The notes below the pieces were generated by a model. The model searched no databases. It was not told the DNA's origin and saw nothing but the letters and a program-made list of their open reading frames with translations. DNA of 64,000 nucleotides, from assembly GCF_032925565.1 (NCBI RefSeq), contig NZ_CP136708.1:1426001-1490000 (forward strand). The letters run 5' to 3'. The position numbers and the translations under genes are program-made. Positions 35,350 to 45,378 of the stretch are shown here, one piece after another (position 1 is the first letter of the stretch; each line of letters begins with the position of its first letter). This DNA is from Alteromonas sp. CI.11.F.A3. Its GTDB lineage: Bacteria > Pseudomonadota > Gammaproteobacteria > Enterobacterales > Alteromonadaceae.

Positions 35350-36243
35350 ATGTCTCAGTCTAATGAATTTTCAGGTAAAACCGCGGTTATTTCTGGCGCA
35401 GCGGGTGGAATTGGCTTAGCCCTAAGTGAAGCATTGGCGGCGCAGGGAATGAATATTGTGATGGGCGATATAGATGCCGCAGCCCTTGCACAATCTAGCG
35501 AAGATTTGCGCGCTAAGGGTTACAAGCTAATAACCTGCTCACTTGATGTCACCGACTATGCCCAGTGGGAAGAGGTTGTCGCGAAAGCCAAAGAAGCGTT
35601 TGGCAAAATACATATGGTCATCAATAACGCGGGTGTTGGTGGTTCGCCTGGAAAAATAGAAGACTCAGAAGCTGAAACCTGGCGCTGGGTGATGGATGTG
35701 AATGTGATGGGCGTTCTTTATGGTGCTCAAGCTTGCGTTCCTGCTATCAAAGAGCACGGCGAAGGGGGCTGGGTGTTAAACGTGGCGTCGATGGCCGGCA
35801 TGATGGGTATGCCATACGCTGGCGCATACTGCGCCTCTAAGGCGGCGGTTGTGTCTATGACTGAAGGTTGGGTGCCAGAGCTTGAGCCATTTAATATTCA
35901 CACGTCGGTATTATGCCCTGCATTCGTAAAAACCCGTATTCATGAGTCTTATCGTAATAGACAAGAAAAGTATGCGGTAGCCACTGCAAAGCGTATCGAT
36001 AAAGAAAAACTAAAAGCAGGGGCCAAAGCTGCCACTATGGCCGTGGAATCTGGAATTCCTGTATCTATGTTGGCTGAACGTGTGTTAGAAGCATTACGTT
36101 CAAAACAAACGTACATTTACACGCATCCTAATTACCGCAGGGTAACGCGTGGGCGCGCTAAAGCCATTGATAACGGGTTTATCGATGCTGAAAACAGCCC
36201 GATAGTCGGTCATTTGATTAATGATGACATCGTCACTTTTTGA
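35350..36243 (+). CDS. Short-chain dehydrogenase/reductase
   Basis: A 297-residue SDR, longer than the typical 250 because of a C-terminal extension of about 45 residues. SGAAGGIGLAL is the cofactor motif, the Asp after the second strand (GDIDAAAL) suggests NAD, INNAGVGG is the structural motif, the catalytic serine is in NVASMAG, and the catalytic pair is in YCASKAAV. The extension (QTYIYTHPNYRRVTRGRAKAI) resembles that of SDRs acting on bulky lipophilic substrates. Two hairpins follow the stop. It stands alone between regulatory gaps. Confidence 0.92.
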   Translation: MSQSNEFSGKTAVISGAAGGIGLALSEALAAQGMNIVMGDIDAAALAQSSEDLRAKGYKLITCSLDVTDYAQWEEVVAKAKEAFGKIHMVINNAGVGGSPGKIEDSEAETWRWVMDVNVMGVLYGAQACVPAIKEHGEGGWVLNVASMAGMMGMPYAGAYCASKAAVVSMTEGWVPELEPFNIHTSVLCPAFVKTRIHESYRNRQEKYAVATAKRIDKEKLKAGAKAATMAVESGIPVSMLAERVLEALRSKQTYIYTHPNYRRVTRGRAKAIDNGFIDAENSPIVGHLINDDIVTF

Positions 36244-36250
36244 TAAAAGC

Positions 36251-36275
36251 GTACGTTTAACAAGAACGTACTTTT
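36251..36275 (+). terminator. Terminator-like hairpin after the SDR gene
   Basis: GTACGTT (36251-36257) pairs with AACGTAC (36265-36271), followed by TTTT. It lies eight bases after the SDR stop codon. The stem is short and may be the first of two terminators. Confidence 0.5.
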
Positions 36276-36363
36276 AAAAAGAGCACACCTTTAATTAGAA
36301 CTTACTTTTACTCATGCTGCACTTTCTAAAAGCAGCTTAGTTTTACTGAGCGCATACGCTTCC

Positions 36364-36402
36364 AAAAGAGCCAAGTTTTCATCAGAAGCTTGGCGCTTTT
36401 TT
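36364..36402 (+). terminator. Intrinsic terminator
   Basis: AAAAGAGCCAAG (36364-36375) pairs with CTTGGCGCTTTT (36389-36400) with one mismatch, followed by further T residues. The remainder of the gap 36244-36603 shows no gene and should hold the promoter of the large BNR-repeat protein. Confidence 0.7.
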
Positions 36403-36603
36403 AAATGGTGTCCACTCAACTGGGCAATATATTTTTTCGCTTATTATCTCACCAGAATTCGTTTTCCACTCACGACCATTTTTTAACCTCTATATTCGTT
36501 AGTTGGTCGTGTGTTTATTGAATCTTTAAAGGTTTGTTAGTAGTTGTATAAAATCACATTTACTTAGCGTGATAATATAACAACTAATCTGTGGATAATA
36601 ATA

Positions 36604-39600
36604 ATGAAGAAGCTTTTTAAAGCTGCAGTAGCTGTATCTCTTGCACTCTCATGCTCGACTGTTTTTGCAGAAAAATCTAACGACGACAAATCTATTTTTA
36701 GCAGTTCAACTTTTAAAGCCATGGAGCTTCGAAATATTGGGCCCGCTTATATGTCTGGCCGAATAGCTGATATTGCTATCGATCAAAATAACCCTTCAAC
36801 ATGGTTTACCGCAGTAGGTTCTGGTGGCGTATGGAAAACTACGAACGCTGGTAACACCTGGACGCCTATTTTCGATAAACAAGCGGTTTACTCTATTGGC
36901 GATGTGACCATTGCGCCTAGTAACTCAAATATTATTTGGGTAGGTACAGGTGAGAATAACGGCGGGCGTCATATTAGCTTTGGCGATGGCGTATACAAAT
37001 CTGTCGATGGCGGTCAAACATGGGATAATGTGGGCTTAGAGAAATCTGAACATATCTCTGACATTATTATTCACCCAACAAACCCCGATATTGTGTGGGT
37101 TTCAGCCCAAGGGCCATTGTGGTCTGGCGGCGGTGAACGTGGCTTGTACAAAACCACCGATGGTGGTGATACTTGGAAGCAAGTACTTACGCCTGCCGAC
37201 AAATGGACTGGCGTAACCTCCTTACTTATCGATCCGCGCAACCCTGATAAACTTTATGCAGCAACGTGGGCTCGCCAGCGTTCTATTGCGGTATATGTAG
37301 GGACTAATGAAGGCGCAGGCATTCATACCTCTGACGATGGCGGTGAAACCTGGACCGAACTTAAAACTGGTTTGCCAGAAGGCAACATGGGTAAGATAGG
37401 TATGGCGATATCGCCTATGAATCCTGATGTACTTTACGCCACTATCGAAACTGATAATCGCAAAGGTGGCTTCTATCGCTCAGCCGATCAAGGCGCAAGT
37501 TGGACCAAAGTGTCTGATGAGATAGGTGCTGGAACAGGCCCTCATTATTACCAAGAAATTTTTGCTGACCAACACCAGTTCGACCGTGTTTATATTGCCA
37601 GTAACTACAGTAAAGTGTCTGACGATGGCGGTAAAACGTGGACACCAATCAATACCAAACGCAAGCACGTGGACGATCATGCCATGGCATTTCATCCCAC
37701 CGATCCTGATTTTGTGTTGATGGGATCAGATGGTGGTATTTATATGTCTCATGACAGAATGGCGAACTGGCACTTTATGGCGAACTTGCCGCTAACCCAG
37801 TTTTATAAAGTGGCACCGGATGACTCAAAGCCCTTCTACATGATTTATGCGGGTGCTCAGGATAACTCGACCCAAGGCGGGCCATCACGCACAATGCGCA
37901 AAGACGGCATTAAGAACAAAGATTGGTTCTTAACCCTAGGCGGAGATGGGCATCAGCCAGCAGTTGAGCCGGGTAACCCAGATATTATTTATTCACAGTG
38001 GCAGCAGGGTAACCTTACCCGCGTAGACATGACCACCAAAGAAGGTGTTTACGTTAAGCCGCAGCCACTTCCAGGCGACCCAGCAGAGCGCTACAACTGG
38101 GATGCACCGATTAATGTGTCTAGCCACGATCCTGCGCGTATTTACTTTGCTTCACAGCGCGTATGGCGTTCAGACAATCGCGGCGATAGCTGGACAGCCG
38201 TTTCTGGCGACCTCACCCAAGACGGAAACCGCATGCACATGCCTATGATGGGCAGAACATGGTCGGTAGAAGCGGGGTGGGATTTGTATGCCATGACAGA
38301 ATTCCACACGATTGCTAACTTCTCTGAAAGTCCAGTGGATGAGAATATTCTGTGGGCAGGTACTGACGATGGCATTATTCAAGTCACTACCAATGGCGGT
38401 GAGTCGTGGAAGAAAATCGAATTAGACGATATTAAAGGTATTCCCGCCACCGCTTATGTGAATGATATTCGCGCTGATTTATACGATCCGAATACGGTAT
38501 ATGTTGCTTTAGATAACCATAAATATGGCGACTACAAACCTTACTTAATTAAGTCGACTAACCTAGGTAAAAAGTGGACATCACTTGCCGATGATTTACC
38601 TGCAAAGCATCTTGTTTGGCGTATTGTTCAAGATCACGTGAACAAAGATTTGATGTTCATTGGTACCGAGTTTGGTGTTTTCTTTACGGTGAATGGCGGT
38701 AAAAAGTGGGTTGAACTAGATGGCGGTATGCCAACCATTTCTACTCGCGATGTGAAAATACAGCGCAGAGAAAATGACTTAGTGGCTGGTACGTTCGGTC
38801 GTGGAATTTATATTCTAGATGATTACGCTCCGCTTCGTGCATTAACTGAAAAGTCGATGCAGCAAGACGCGCTTTTATTCGCGCCTAGTCGCCCTGTGAA
38901 ATGGTTTCAGTTAGATACTAAACACACCGACTCAGACGGCGATGACCGTTTTGTGGCAGAGAACCCTGCACATGGTGCTACGTTAACCTATTTCTTAAAA
39001 GACAGTTTGTTAACCGCGAAGGGCAAGCGTCAAGAAGCTGAGAAAAAGCTACTGGAAGATGACAAGTATCCTAAGTACCCAAGTTGGGAAGCGATTGAAG
39101 CCGAGCTTCAAGAGCCAGCGCCTGCTATTTATGTTGAAATTCGTGACAGTGCGGGTGACGTCATAAATCGCGTAGCGGGTAGCACTAAGAAAGGGCTACA
39201 TCGTATTACGTGGGATATGAAATACTCAAATACCACACCGCTTACTAAGAAAGACAGCAAAAATAATGGCTTAATGGCATTGCCAGGCACCTATAGCGCT
39301 ACGTTGTTTAAGCGTGAAGGAGCAACGGTTACTCAGCTGGCTGAACCTGTTGAGTTTACGCTGGAATCTATCTATGAAGGTGCATTGAAAGGGGCATCTG
39401 CTGAGGACATTACCGCTTACGGCAACGCCGTTACTAAAGCGCAGAAACGTATAATGTCTTCTAGCACTGTGCTTAAACAAGTGAAAGAGACAATGGAATT
39501 GCTTCGTGTCGCTATTGACCGTACCCCTAGTGATGTAAGCCAACTAGAAGCTAAGTTTGCGAGTATTCAAAGTGAATTAAACGATATTAATAAGGCGTTT

Positions 39601-39861
39601 AGTGGTCTAGAGTCGCGCAATCGTAAAGGCATTAAACCGGCGAATATTATGAGCCGTTTACGCTATGCAAGATCGGCACTGGGTTCATCTTACGGACCTA
39701 CTCAACAGCATAAAGATCAACTTGGTTATGCTGAAGATGAATTAAACAAAGTGAGTGCACGTATTAAAACACTGCATGAAACTACTGTGCCTGCACTACA
39801 ACAAGCCGTAGTGAATGAAGGTGGTCCTTGGACCGCTGGTATTCCTGTTATTACAAACTAG
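36604..39861 (+). CDS. Exported BNR/Asp-box repeat beta-propeller protein
   Basis: A 1085-residue secreted protein with a signal peptide ending near TVFAEK. The first 750 residues form beta-propellers made of repeated Asp-box units such as KTTNAGNTWTPI, KSVDGGQTWDNV, KTTDGGDTWKQV, TSDDGGETWTEL and VTTNGGESWKKI, as in sortilin/VPS10-like and sialidase-like propellers. The remaining 300 residues include an immunoglobulin-like segment and a helical, possibly coiled region (residues 960-1060). No sialidase catalytic Arg triad or Tyr-Glu pair can be read with confidence. Such proteins are common in marine bacteria that degrade polymers. A binding or peptidase-associated role is possible. It is followed by a strong terminator. 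Confidence 0.88.
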   Translation: MKKLFKAAVAVSLALSCSTVFAEKSNDDKSIFSSSTFKAMELRNIGPAYMSGRIADIAIDQNNPSTWFTAVGSGGVWKTTNAGNTWTPIFDKQAVYSIGDVTIAPSNSNIIWVGTGENNGGRHISFGDGVYKSVDGGQTWDNVGLEKSEHISDIIIHPTNPDIVWVSAQGPLWSGGGERGLYKTTDGGDTWKQVLTPADKWTGVTSLLIDPRNPDKLYAATWARQRSIAVYVGTNEGAGIHTSDDGGETWTELKTGLPEGNMGKIGMAISPMNPDVLYATIETDNRKGGFYRSADQGASWTKVSDEIGAGTGPHYYQEIFADQHQFDRVYIASNYSKVSDDGGKTWTPINTKRKHVDDHAMAFHPTDPDFVLMGSDGGIYMSHDRMANWHFMANLPLTQFYKVAPDDSKPFYMIYAGAQDNSTQGGPSRTMRKDGIKNKDWFLTLGGDGHQPAVEPGNPDIIYSQWQQGNLTRVDMTTKEGVYVKPQPLPGDPAERYNWDAPINVSSHDPARIYFASQRVWRSDNRGDSWTAVSGDLTQDGNRMHMPMMGRTWSVEAGWDLYAMTEFHTIANFSESPVDENILWAGTDDGIIQVTTNGGESWKKIELDDIKGIPATAYVNDIRADLYDPNTVYVALDNHKYGDYKPYLIKSTNLGKKWTSLADDLPAKHLVWRIVQDHVNKDLMFIGTEFGVFFTVNGGKKWVELDGGMPTISTRDVKIQRRENDLVAGTFGRGIYILDDYAPLRALTEKSMQQDALLFAPSRPVKWFQLDTKHTDSDGDDRFVAENPAHGATLTYFLKDSLLTAKGKRQEAEKKLLEDDKYPKYPSWEAIEAELQEPAPAIYVEIRDSAGDVINRVAGSTKKGLHRITWDMKYSNTTPLTKKDSKNNGLMALPGTYSATLFKREGATVTQLAEPVEFTLESIYEGALKGASAEDITAYGNAVTKAQKRIMSSSTVLKQVKETMELLRVAIDRTPSDVSQLEAKFASIQSELNDINKAFSGLESRNRKGIKPANIMSRLRYARSALGSSYGPTQQHKDQLGYAEDELNKVSARIKTLHETTVPALQQAVVNEGGPWTAGIPVITN

Positions 39862-39882
39862 CTTACGTTAGTAAAAATAGAT

Positions 39883-39910
39883 GCGGCAGCATTATGCTGC
39901 CGCGTTTTTT
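39883..39910 (+). terminator. Intrinsic terminator
   Basis: A perfect 9-bp GC-rich stem, GCGGCAGCA (39883-39891) with TGCTGCCGC (39895-39903), a 3-base loop and a TTTTTT tract. It closes the BNR-protein gene. Confidence 0.93.
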
Positions 39911-39956
39911 ATTCTTACCCTTCCTTTTATTAGTTTTATCACCGTAGCAAGACCCA

Positions 39957-42140
39957 ATGAAAAGCCTGTCGTATTCTTTCTGTTTTATCTTCCATGCAAA
40001 GTTTTTTGAATTGCCTTCTGCTAAGTTATCGATGTTTGGATTAGCCCCCTTTAAGCTATTTTTAGCCGTTTCATTTTTAGCTGCCCCCATTTTTTGTGCC
40101 GCTGCCACTGATGATAAAAGCGCTGACGATATAAGTCCTGATAGTAAGCGCGTTGAGGAAGTCGAGCGGTACACTGTCACCGCAGAGCGCCCTTATTACA
40201 ATGAAACCTTAAACAGTATTTTTCCCCAATATAGCTACGATAAATCAAATCTTGTGGGTAGCCCTCATATCAATGATATTTTGCTTCAATCGCCTTCAGT
40301 TAATTTAAATGGGCAAGGTGGGCAAATTCAAAACATCAATATTCGCGGCTTTTCTCGCTGGCGAATTCAATCGTTACTTAATGGCGTACCTATTGTGAGC
40401 GACCGCCGAGCGGGGGCGAGTGTTGGCTTTGTTCCACCGTCTTTTATTCAAGGTGTTGCCGTCATTCCAGGTGCTGCATCTACCTATTTAGGCTCGGGCG
40501 CTATTGGTGGCGCAGTGGATTTGTTACTTCCTTCCAATACTGAATCTAACCTTCAATTAGGGTGGAGCAGTAACCAACAGGCACAGGATTACAGTTATGC
40601 CGATTACGCAGGCAATACCGATTGGAATCTGTCATACCGTAAAGGGAATAATGGCTCTGACGCACAAGGGAATACCCTGTTTGATAAGTTTGAACAAACC
40701 GCGCTATTCATAAGGCATCGACCGGAAAGTGGGGTGCTGAAAGAAGCGTGGACTTTGTATTCAGACAACCGTGATATTGGTAAATCCAGCAGTGATTTTC
40801 CAGAAGATAGAGTAACAACCTACCCAGAAAACACGCACTGGCTAGGCAAAATGACCTTTGCATTCTCTGACTTATTTAGCGAAGACATAGCTAGCTCTGA
40901 CACATCTAGCACAGACCTAGTAAGCCACCTTTGGTGGCACCAATCCACATTGGACACCCATATTTTAAGGCCAGAGGATCGGATAAACGAAAGTGAAAGC
41001 GAGGCGTTAGATTTTGGGTTTGATGTGGGCAGTAACGCACGCATTAATAACTGGCAGGTAAACTGGCAAGTTCAACTGATGGGGCGAGAGGGGGTAATTA
41101 TTGATGAAAGAGAGTTCTCTTTGGTTTCCTCTGCTAGCGGATCGCTTGTAGACGACTCTCTTGTAGACGAATCCCCTACAAATCAGCCTCTTTTAGATGA
41201 AGCTTCAAACCTAACAGACTCATCTTTTATCTCGGAATTGGCTTACGAGCTTCGTACATTGGATGCTAGTGAAACCACAGTGGCAGGTATAACCGATGCC
41301 TCGCGTACCTTTGGTGCTACTTCGCTAGCATTTGGAGGCAGGCTTGATTGGCAGCAGCAGTCTAACAACGCTGATGATGTCACTAATACTAACGTTAGCG
41401 GTTTTATTGGGGCCAGCCATACGCTTTCAACCCAATGGTCGGCAAGTGTTTACTTATCTAGCGCCTTTAGAAATCCGTCATTAACCGAACGCTATTTTTC
41501 GGGAGAAACCCCTAGGGGCACCGTGCTAGGTGATGCCGATTTAGACACAGAGCAGGCCACAAATATACAGGCTTCGTTGTTGTACAACAGCACTTTTTTA
41601 ACCGGCTCAGTTGAAGTATTTCGTCAGAAAATCAATCACTATATTGAACGAACTACGGTATCTGAGGATGTGCAGGTTTATAGCAATTTAGACAGTGCGA
41701 CCATTCAAGGCATAAGCTATCAGCTAGATTGGCAACAGTCACAAGCTGTAATCAGACCGCAAAATAACGGAACAGATCCGGGGTATTGGTTTGCTCAGTT
41801 AAATGGTGCGTGGATTGATGGAGAGGATGCTGCAGGAAACGCTATCGCTGATATTCCGCCAAACAGTCAGCGATTAACCCTAGGGTATGAACTAGAGGGA
41901 GTACGATTATTTTCAACGCTTGTTTATCGTGCTAGCAAACGAGATATTGGCGATGGTGAAAAAGCACTCGATAATGTAACTACGTTAGATATTGGCGCGG
42001 CATGGGAATTGAGCCAACGTACGTCGGTGCAAGCGAGTTGGCGGAATCTTACTAATCAGCAATATTATGTGAGCGCCGACGACAAAGCAGCATTTGCTCA
42101 AGGTGAAAGCGTACAGTTAGCACTAACCTTTTTGCTGTGA
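39957..42140 (+). CDS. TonB-dependent receptor
   Basis: A 727-residue outer-membrane receptor. A hydrophobic signal segment lies at residues 33-48 (FKLFLAVSFLAAPIFCAAA), which is late, so the true start may be the ATG at 40032; neither start has a good ribosome-binding site. The TonB box is ERYTVTAERP, the plug contains INIRGFSRWRIQSLLNGVPI and VIPGAASTYLGSGAIGGAVDL, and the barrel ends in LALTFLL. The barrel holds an acidic insert with short repeats SLVDD/SLVDE (about residues 396-405). Its 3' end overlaps the end of the PepSY gene on the other strand by 18 bases. Iron-chelate uptake is a guess from the PepSY neighbour. Confidence 0.9.
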   Translation: MKSLSYSFCFIFHAKFFELPSAKLSMFGLAPFKLFLAVSFLAAPIFCAAATDDKSADDISPDSKRVEEVERYTVTAERPYYNETLNSIFPQYSYDKSNLVGSPHINDILLQSPSVNLNGQGGQIQNINIRGFSRWRIQSLLNGVPIVSDRRAGASVGFVPPSFIQGVAVIPGAASTYLGSGAIGGAVDLLLPSNTESNLQLGWSSNQQAQDYSYADYAGNTDWNLSYRKGNNGSDAQGNTLFDKFEQTALFIRHRPESGVLKEAWTLYSDNRDIGKSSSDFPEDRVTTYPENTHWLGKMTFAFSDLFSEDIASSDTSSTDLVSHLWWHQSTLDTHILRPEDRINESESEALDFGFDVGSNARINNWQVNWQVQLMGREGVIIDEREFSLVSSASGSLVDDSLVDESPTNQPLLDEASNLTDSSFISELAYELRTLDASETTVAGITDASRTFGATSLAFGGRLDWQQQSNNADDVTNTNVSGFIGASHTLSTQWSASVYLSSAFRNPSLTERYFSGETPRGTVLGDADLDTEQATNIQASLLYNSTFLTGSVEVFRQKINHYIERTTVSEDVQVYSNLDSATIQGISYQLDWQQSQAVIRPQNNGTDPGYWFAQLNGAWIDGEDAAGNAIADIPPNSQRLTLGYELEGVRLFSTLVYRASKRDIGDGEKALDNVTTLDIGAAWELSQRTSVQASWRNLTNQQYYVSADDKAAFAQGESVQLALTFLL

Positions 42141-42656
42141 GCGATAATATTGCTTTAGATATTTGCTTTTAAGCGTAGTAAATAACATTACTAAGCCCGT
42201 CAGCCATAAAATGAACAGCAAAATGGCGGCGGGCAAAAACAACCATAGTTTTGCCCCTTCAAAAAACCAGCTGCCATCGTGAATAGCTTCGATAGTATCG
42301 GTGCGCCGGTAAGCAACCTGCAGCACTTCGCCACTAATTGCATCTAGCTGCACTTCCCAATGATTCTTTCCGCGTACTTTTATAATGCCTTTACTGGGGC
42401 GAACGTCTAACCGGTCGATGTCATCCCAGCTATTCAGTTGAGCTTCGGGGGCGAGTTGCACTGATTCGATAACTTTTTCGAAGCTAATAGATGGCGCACT
42501 ACCCGTGGCTTTTTGGGTAGGCGGTTGTAGCCAGTCGAACTCTTTTTTCACCTGCAGCAACAAGCCACTGCCAATCACAACAACGACAGGAATAAAAATG
42601 ACCAAAGAAAGCCACAAGTGAAGGTTGCGGCTTGTTTTACGCAGGTTAATCGACAT
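42123..42656 (-). CDS. PepSY-associated transmembrane protein
   Basis: A 177-residue protein with an N-terminal span (LHLWLSLVIFIPVVVVIGSGLLL), a periplasmic PepSY-like domain (residues about 55-115; WEVQLDAISGEVLQV is the signature) and a C-terminal span (LFLPAAILLFILWLTGLVMLFTTL). The form is that of the short PepSY-TM proteins found next to siderophore receptors and ferric reductases. It is convergent with the adjacent TonB receptor gene. A role in reduction of imported ferric chelates is a family-based guess. Confidence 0.85.
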   Translation of the reverse strand: MSINLRKTSRNLHLWLSLVIFIPVVVVIGSGLLLQVKKEFDWLQPPTQKATGSAPSISFEKVIESVQLAPEAQLNSWDDIDRLDVRPSKGIIKVRGKNHWEVQLDAISGEVLQVAYRRTDTIEAIHDGSWFFEGAKLWLFLPAAILLFILWLTGLVMLFTTLKSKYLKQYYRSQQKG

Positions 42657-42792
42657 TCATTTACTACCTAAAAGTGGACACTCACTATACTGCATCTGAC
42701 TTTAGGAGTAAAAATGACCTAAGGTACTTCAACGTATATCGCCCCGCTTTTAGCGCATTATTTCCATCTTTACTATAAAAGGTTTTGTCGCC

Positions 42793-43845
42793 TTAATTAG
42801 CGAGCTTGCTTGGTGATGGCAATGCTACTTTATAAACCTCGAACTCCATGCTACTTACGTCACTGCCAGCATCTTGAATTTTACTGTTGGTGTAGTAAAG
42901 CGAGTCATTATGAATACTAAATGTATCAGCCCAATTTACTGCATCCCCATCTACTAAAGTGTGCAGTGTTAAATCGGGCGTTAAGTACTGAACTAACTGC
43001 TTCTCTAAATCGGCGAGGTACAAAATCCCATCATGATAAATTAGGCCGTCAGGTGCCCCTGTAGTGGCGACTTTGCGTACTTTACTGGCAATGTCGTTGT
43101 TACTTGTAGGCTTTATATCTAGGGTATCTATCGCGTATAGGGTGTAGCCACTTAATGCGTGAAAATAAACAATGTCATGTTGGCTATCAAGCGCTAGGCC
43201 ATCAGAGTGAACTGTGTTCGTAAACGGTTTTCCAGCAATGTCTAACGTAGAAGTTTCTGCACGGGTAAATTGATGGTTATCTAAAATACGGTAACTATTG
43301 TCGTCGCCTAAGTCGTAGATGACGAGTCCGGCATGGCCAGAATCTGTCATGTAAATTCGATTCGTTTTATCATCAACGCGCAAATCATTAATGTAAGAAT
43401 CAGAGTGATAGGCATTGCTGCCTATGGTGAGCACACTTTCCACCTTATTTGTTTCAAGGTCTATTACAAAAATACGAGGGGCATCTTTAACCCCTTTAAA
43501 TTGCGGGTTGCGGGTATCTAAAACATATAATTTATCTTCGTGAGCCACTACCGATTGTACCGCTAAAAAGCAATCGTCACTTACTCGGACTGAAGCCACA
43601 CAGCTATTTAATTCTTTATTTGGATAAGCTTCAAAATGGCCTGAATCTGATATTTTTGCCACGGCAAACTCGACGCCACTTCGCCAGGTAGGGGCATTAA
43701 CAAATACCTCGCCTTTATCACTGACTGTGACACCGGTTATTTGCGTCCCCTTTACACTTGCTAGCTTTTGTATTGTTTGTGCACTTAACGCATTTGCTGA
43801 AAAGAACGCTAATCCCATCGTGAAAAATAACTGTTTTAAAGCCAT
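42793..43845 (-). CDS. Exported major royal jelly/yellow-type beta-propeller protein
   Basis: A 350-residue protein with a signal peptide (cut near NALSAQ). The body resembles the six-bladed propeller of the royal-jelly/yellow family, with LYVLDTRNPQFKG, DSYINDLRVDDKTNRIYMTDSGHAGLVIYDL and SDGLALDSQHDIVYFHALSGYTLYAID as the recognisable segments. Bacterial members are known but uncharacterised; SMP-30-type lactonases share the fold. A lactonase-like or ligand-binding function is possible. It is transcribed alone on the minus strand, 136 bases before the PepSY gene start region. Confidence 0.85.
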   Translation of the reverse strand: MALKQLFFTMGLAFFSANALSAQTIQKLASVKGTQITGVTVSDKGEVFVNAPTWRSGVEFAVAKISDSGHFEAYPNKELNSCVASVRVSDDCFLAVQSVVAHEDKLYVLDTRNPQFKGVKDAPRIFVIDLETNKVESVLTIGSNAYHSDSYINDLRVDDKTNRIYMTDSGHAGLVIYDLGDDNSYRILDNHQFTRAETSTLDIAGKPFTNTVHSDGLALDSQHDIVYFHALSGYTLYAIDTLDIKPTSNNDIASKVRKVATTGAPDGLIYHDGILYLADLEKQLVQYLTPDLTLHTLVDGDAVNWADTFSIHNDSLYYTNSKIQDAGSDVSSMEFEVYKVALPSPSKLAN

Positions 43846-44064
43846 GTCCTTGCCCTGTATTATGAATGAGTAGAGTTTGCCGGATAATAGTTAGTGTAAG
43901 AGATTTTTATCATTGAACTTGATAAATGCTACGTGTGGCTTAAAAGAAAAGCCCAATGGTAGATTGTATTGGCTTTAGCTCTTTAGTTGGCTGTTACTGC
44001 GCAATTTATATTTTCCAGTTACCTAACCGCCCGTTATTAAATTGGTTTCAAATGAGTAAACTAT

Positions 44065-45243
44065 ATGAAAAATAAACTCGTCGCACTTTTCTTGGTGGCT
44101 TATTCTTCTGCGCTTAGTGCGAACACACTAAAAGTCGCTACGTTTAACGTCAGTATGGAATCAACTAATTACGAAGCGCTTGGTTTAGCGCCTAGTGCTA
44201 AAGTTTTAAAGCAAGTGCTATCTAATGGTGATAATCAGCAAGTTAAGAATATTGCTGAAATTATTCAGCGTGTTAATCCTGACATTCTGCTACTTAATGA
44301 ATTTGATTATATCGCGGACCAGTCAGTTGGAATTGATAACTTTATAAAACACTACCTGAATGTTTCACAGGCGGGCCAACAAGCGGTGAATTACGAGTAT
44401 GTTTATACCAACACTGTGAATACGGGCGAGCCCACGCATTTTGATTTAGACAACAACGGCAAGAAAGAAAAATACGGCGGTGATGCTTATGGTTACGGCT
44501 TATACCCTGGGCAATATGGGATGGTGGTGTTATCTAAGTATCCTATTGAACAGGCCAATGCACGCACCTTTCAGACCTTCAAATGGAAAGATATGCCTGG
44601 TGCACAACAGCCTATATTACCTGCTACTAATGCGAAAGAATTGGGTACACCATGGTATTCAGAAGAAGAATGGCAAGCCTTTCGCCTAAGTTCGAAATCT
44701 CATTGGGATATTCCGGTTAATGTGAACGGAGAAATAGTGCATGTGTTAGCGATGCACCCCACACCGCCAAATTTTGATGGCGAAGAAGACAGAAACGGTA
44801 CCCGTAATCACGATGAAATTCGGCTCATGGCAGATTATTTAACGCCTAATCGTGGTGACTATATTTATGACGATGCTGGCGCGCAGGTGAGTTTAAAAGA
44901 GAACGAACGGTTTGTGCTAGTTGGCGATTTTAATGCAGCTGATATGGGCGATAAGCATAGAGTTGATGTGATTGAGCAATTGACGGAAAGCCCTTTGGTG
45001 AACAATAGCCTTATTCCGACAAGTGCGGGTGGTGCAGAAGCATCAAGGGAAGATTTTAGTAACCGGTTCACTGCGTATTGGGGGGCAAGAGCCGATTATG
45101 TGCTGCCTTCACAGTATGGTTTTGACGTAAAAGACGCTGGCGTATTTTGGCCTAGTAAAGATAGTGACCTATATCGCTTGGTCAAAGACAGGCAAGCAAG
45201 TTCTGACCATAGGATGGTGTGGGTGTCGTTAACGATAAAATAG
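44065..45243 (+). CDS. Exported endonuclease/exonuclease/phosphatase-family protein
   Basis: A 392-residue secreted enzyme with a signal peptide (cut near ALSAN). The EEP fold is shown by LKVATFNVSMES at the start, ILLLNEFDY (metal-binding Glu), the QYGMVVLSKYPI strand, VHVLAMHPTPP, VLVGDFNAAD (Asp-x-Asn) and SSDHRMVWVSL (catalytic Asp-His) at the end. It could be a nuclease or phosphatase acting outside the cytoplasm, for example in phosphate or DNA scavenging. There is no visible pho box. It appears to be a single gene. Confidence 0.9.
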   Translation: MKNKLVALFLVAYSSALSANTLKVATFNVSMESTNYEALGLAPSAKVLKQVLSNGDNQQVKNIAEIIQRVNPDILLLNEFDYIADQSVGIDNFIKHYLNVSQAGQQAVNYEYVYTNTVNTGEPTHFDLDNNGKKEKYGGDAYGYGLYPGQYGMVVLSKYPIEQANARTFQTFKWKDMPGAQQPILPATNAKELGTPWYSEEEWQAFRLSSKSHWDIPVNVNGEIVHVLAMHPTPPNFDGEEDRNGTRNHDEIRLMADYLTPNRGDYIYDDAGAQVSLKENERFVLVGDFNAADMGDKHRVDVIEQLTESPLVNNSLIPTSAGGAEASREDFSNRFTAYWGARADYVLPSQYGFDVKDAGVFWPSKDSDLYRLVKDRQASSDHRMVWVSLTIK

Positions 45244-45378
45244 CTTGTCTCTAGCCGCTAAACGTTAAAAAAATTTAATGAACTGCTAATCTATTCTGGT
45301 TACTTGCCCGTTTATAACCTCATACACCTTCGCCTATGTCACCTGACGTAGGCCATGTTTCGGGAGAGGCAAGTTTCT

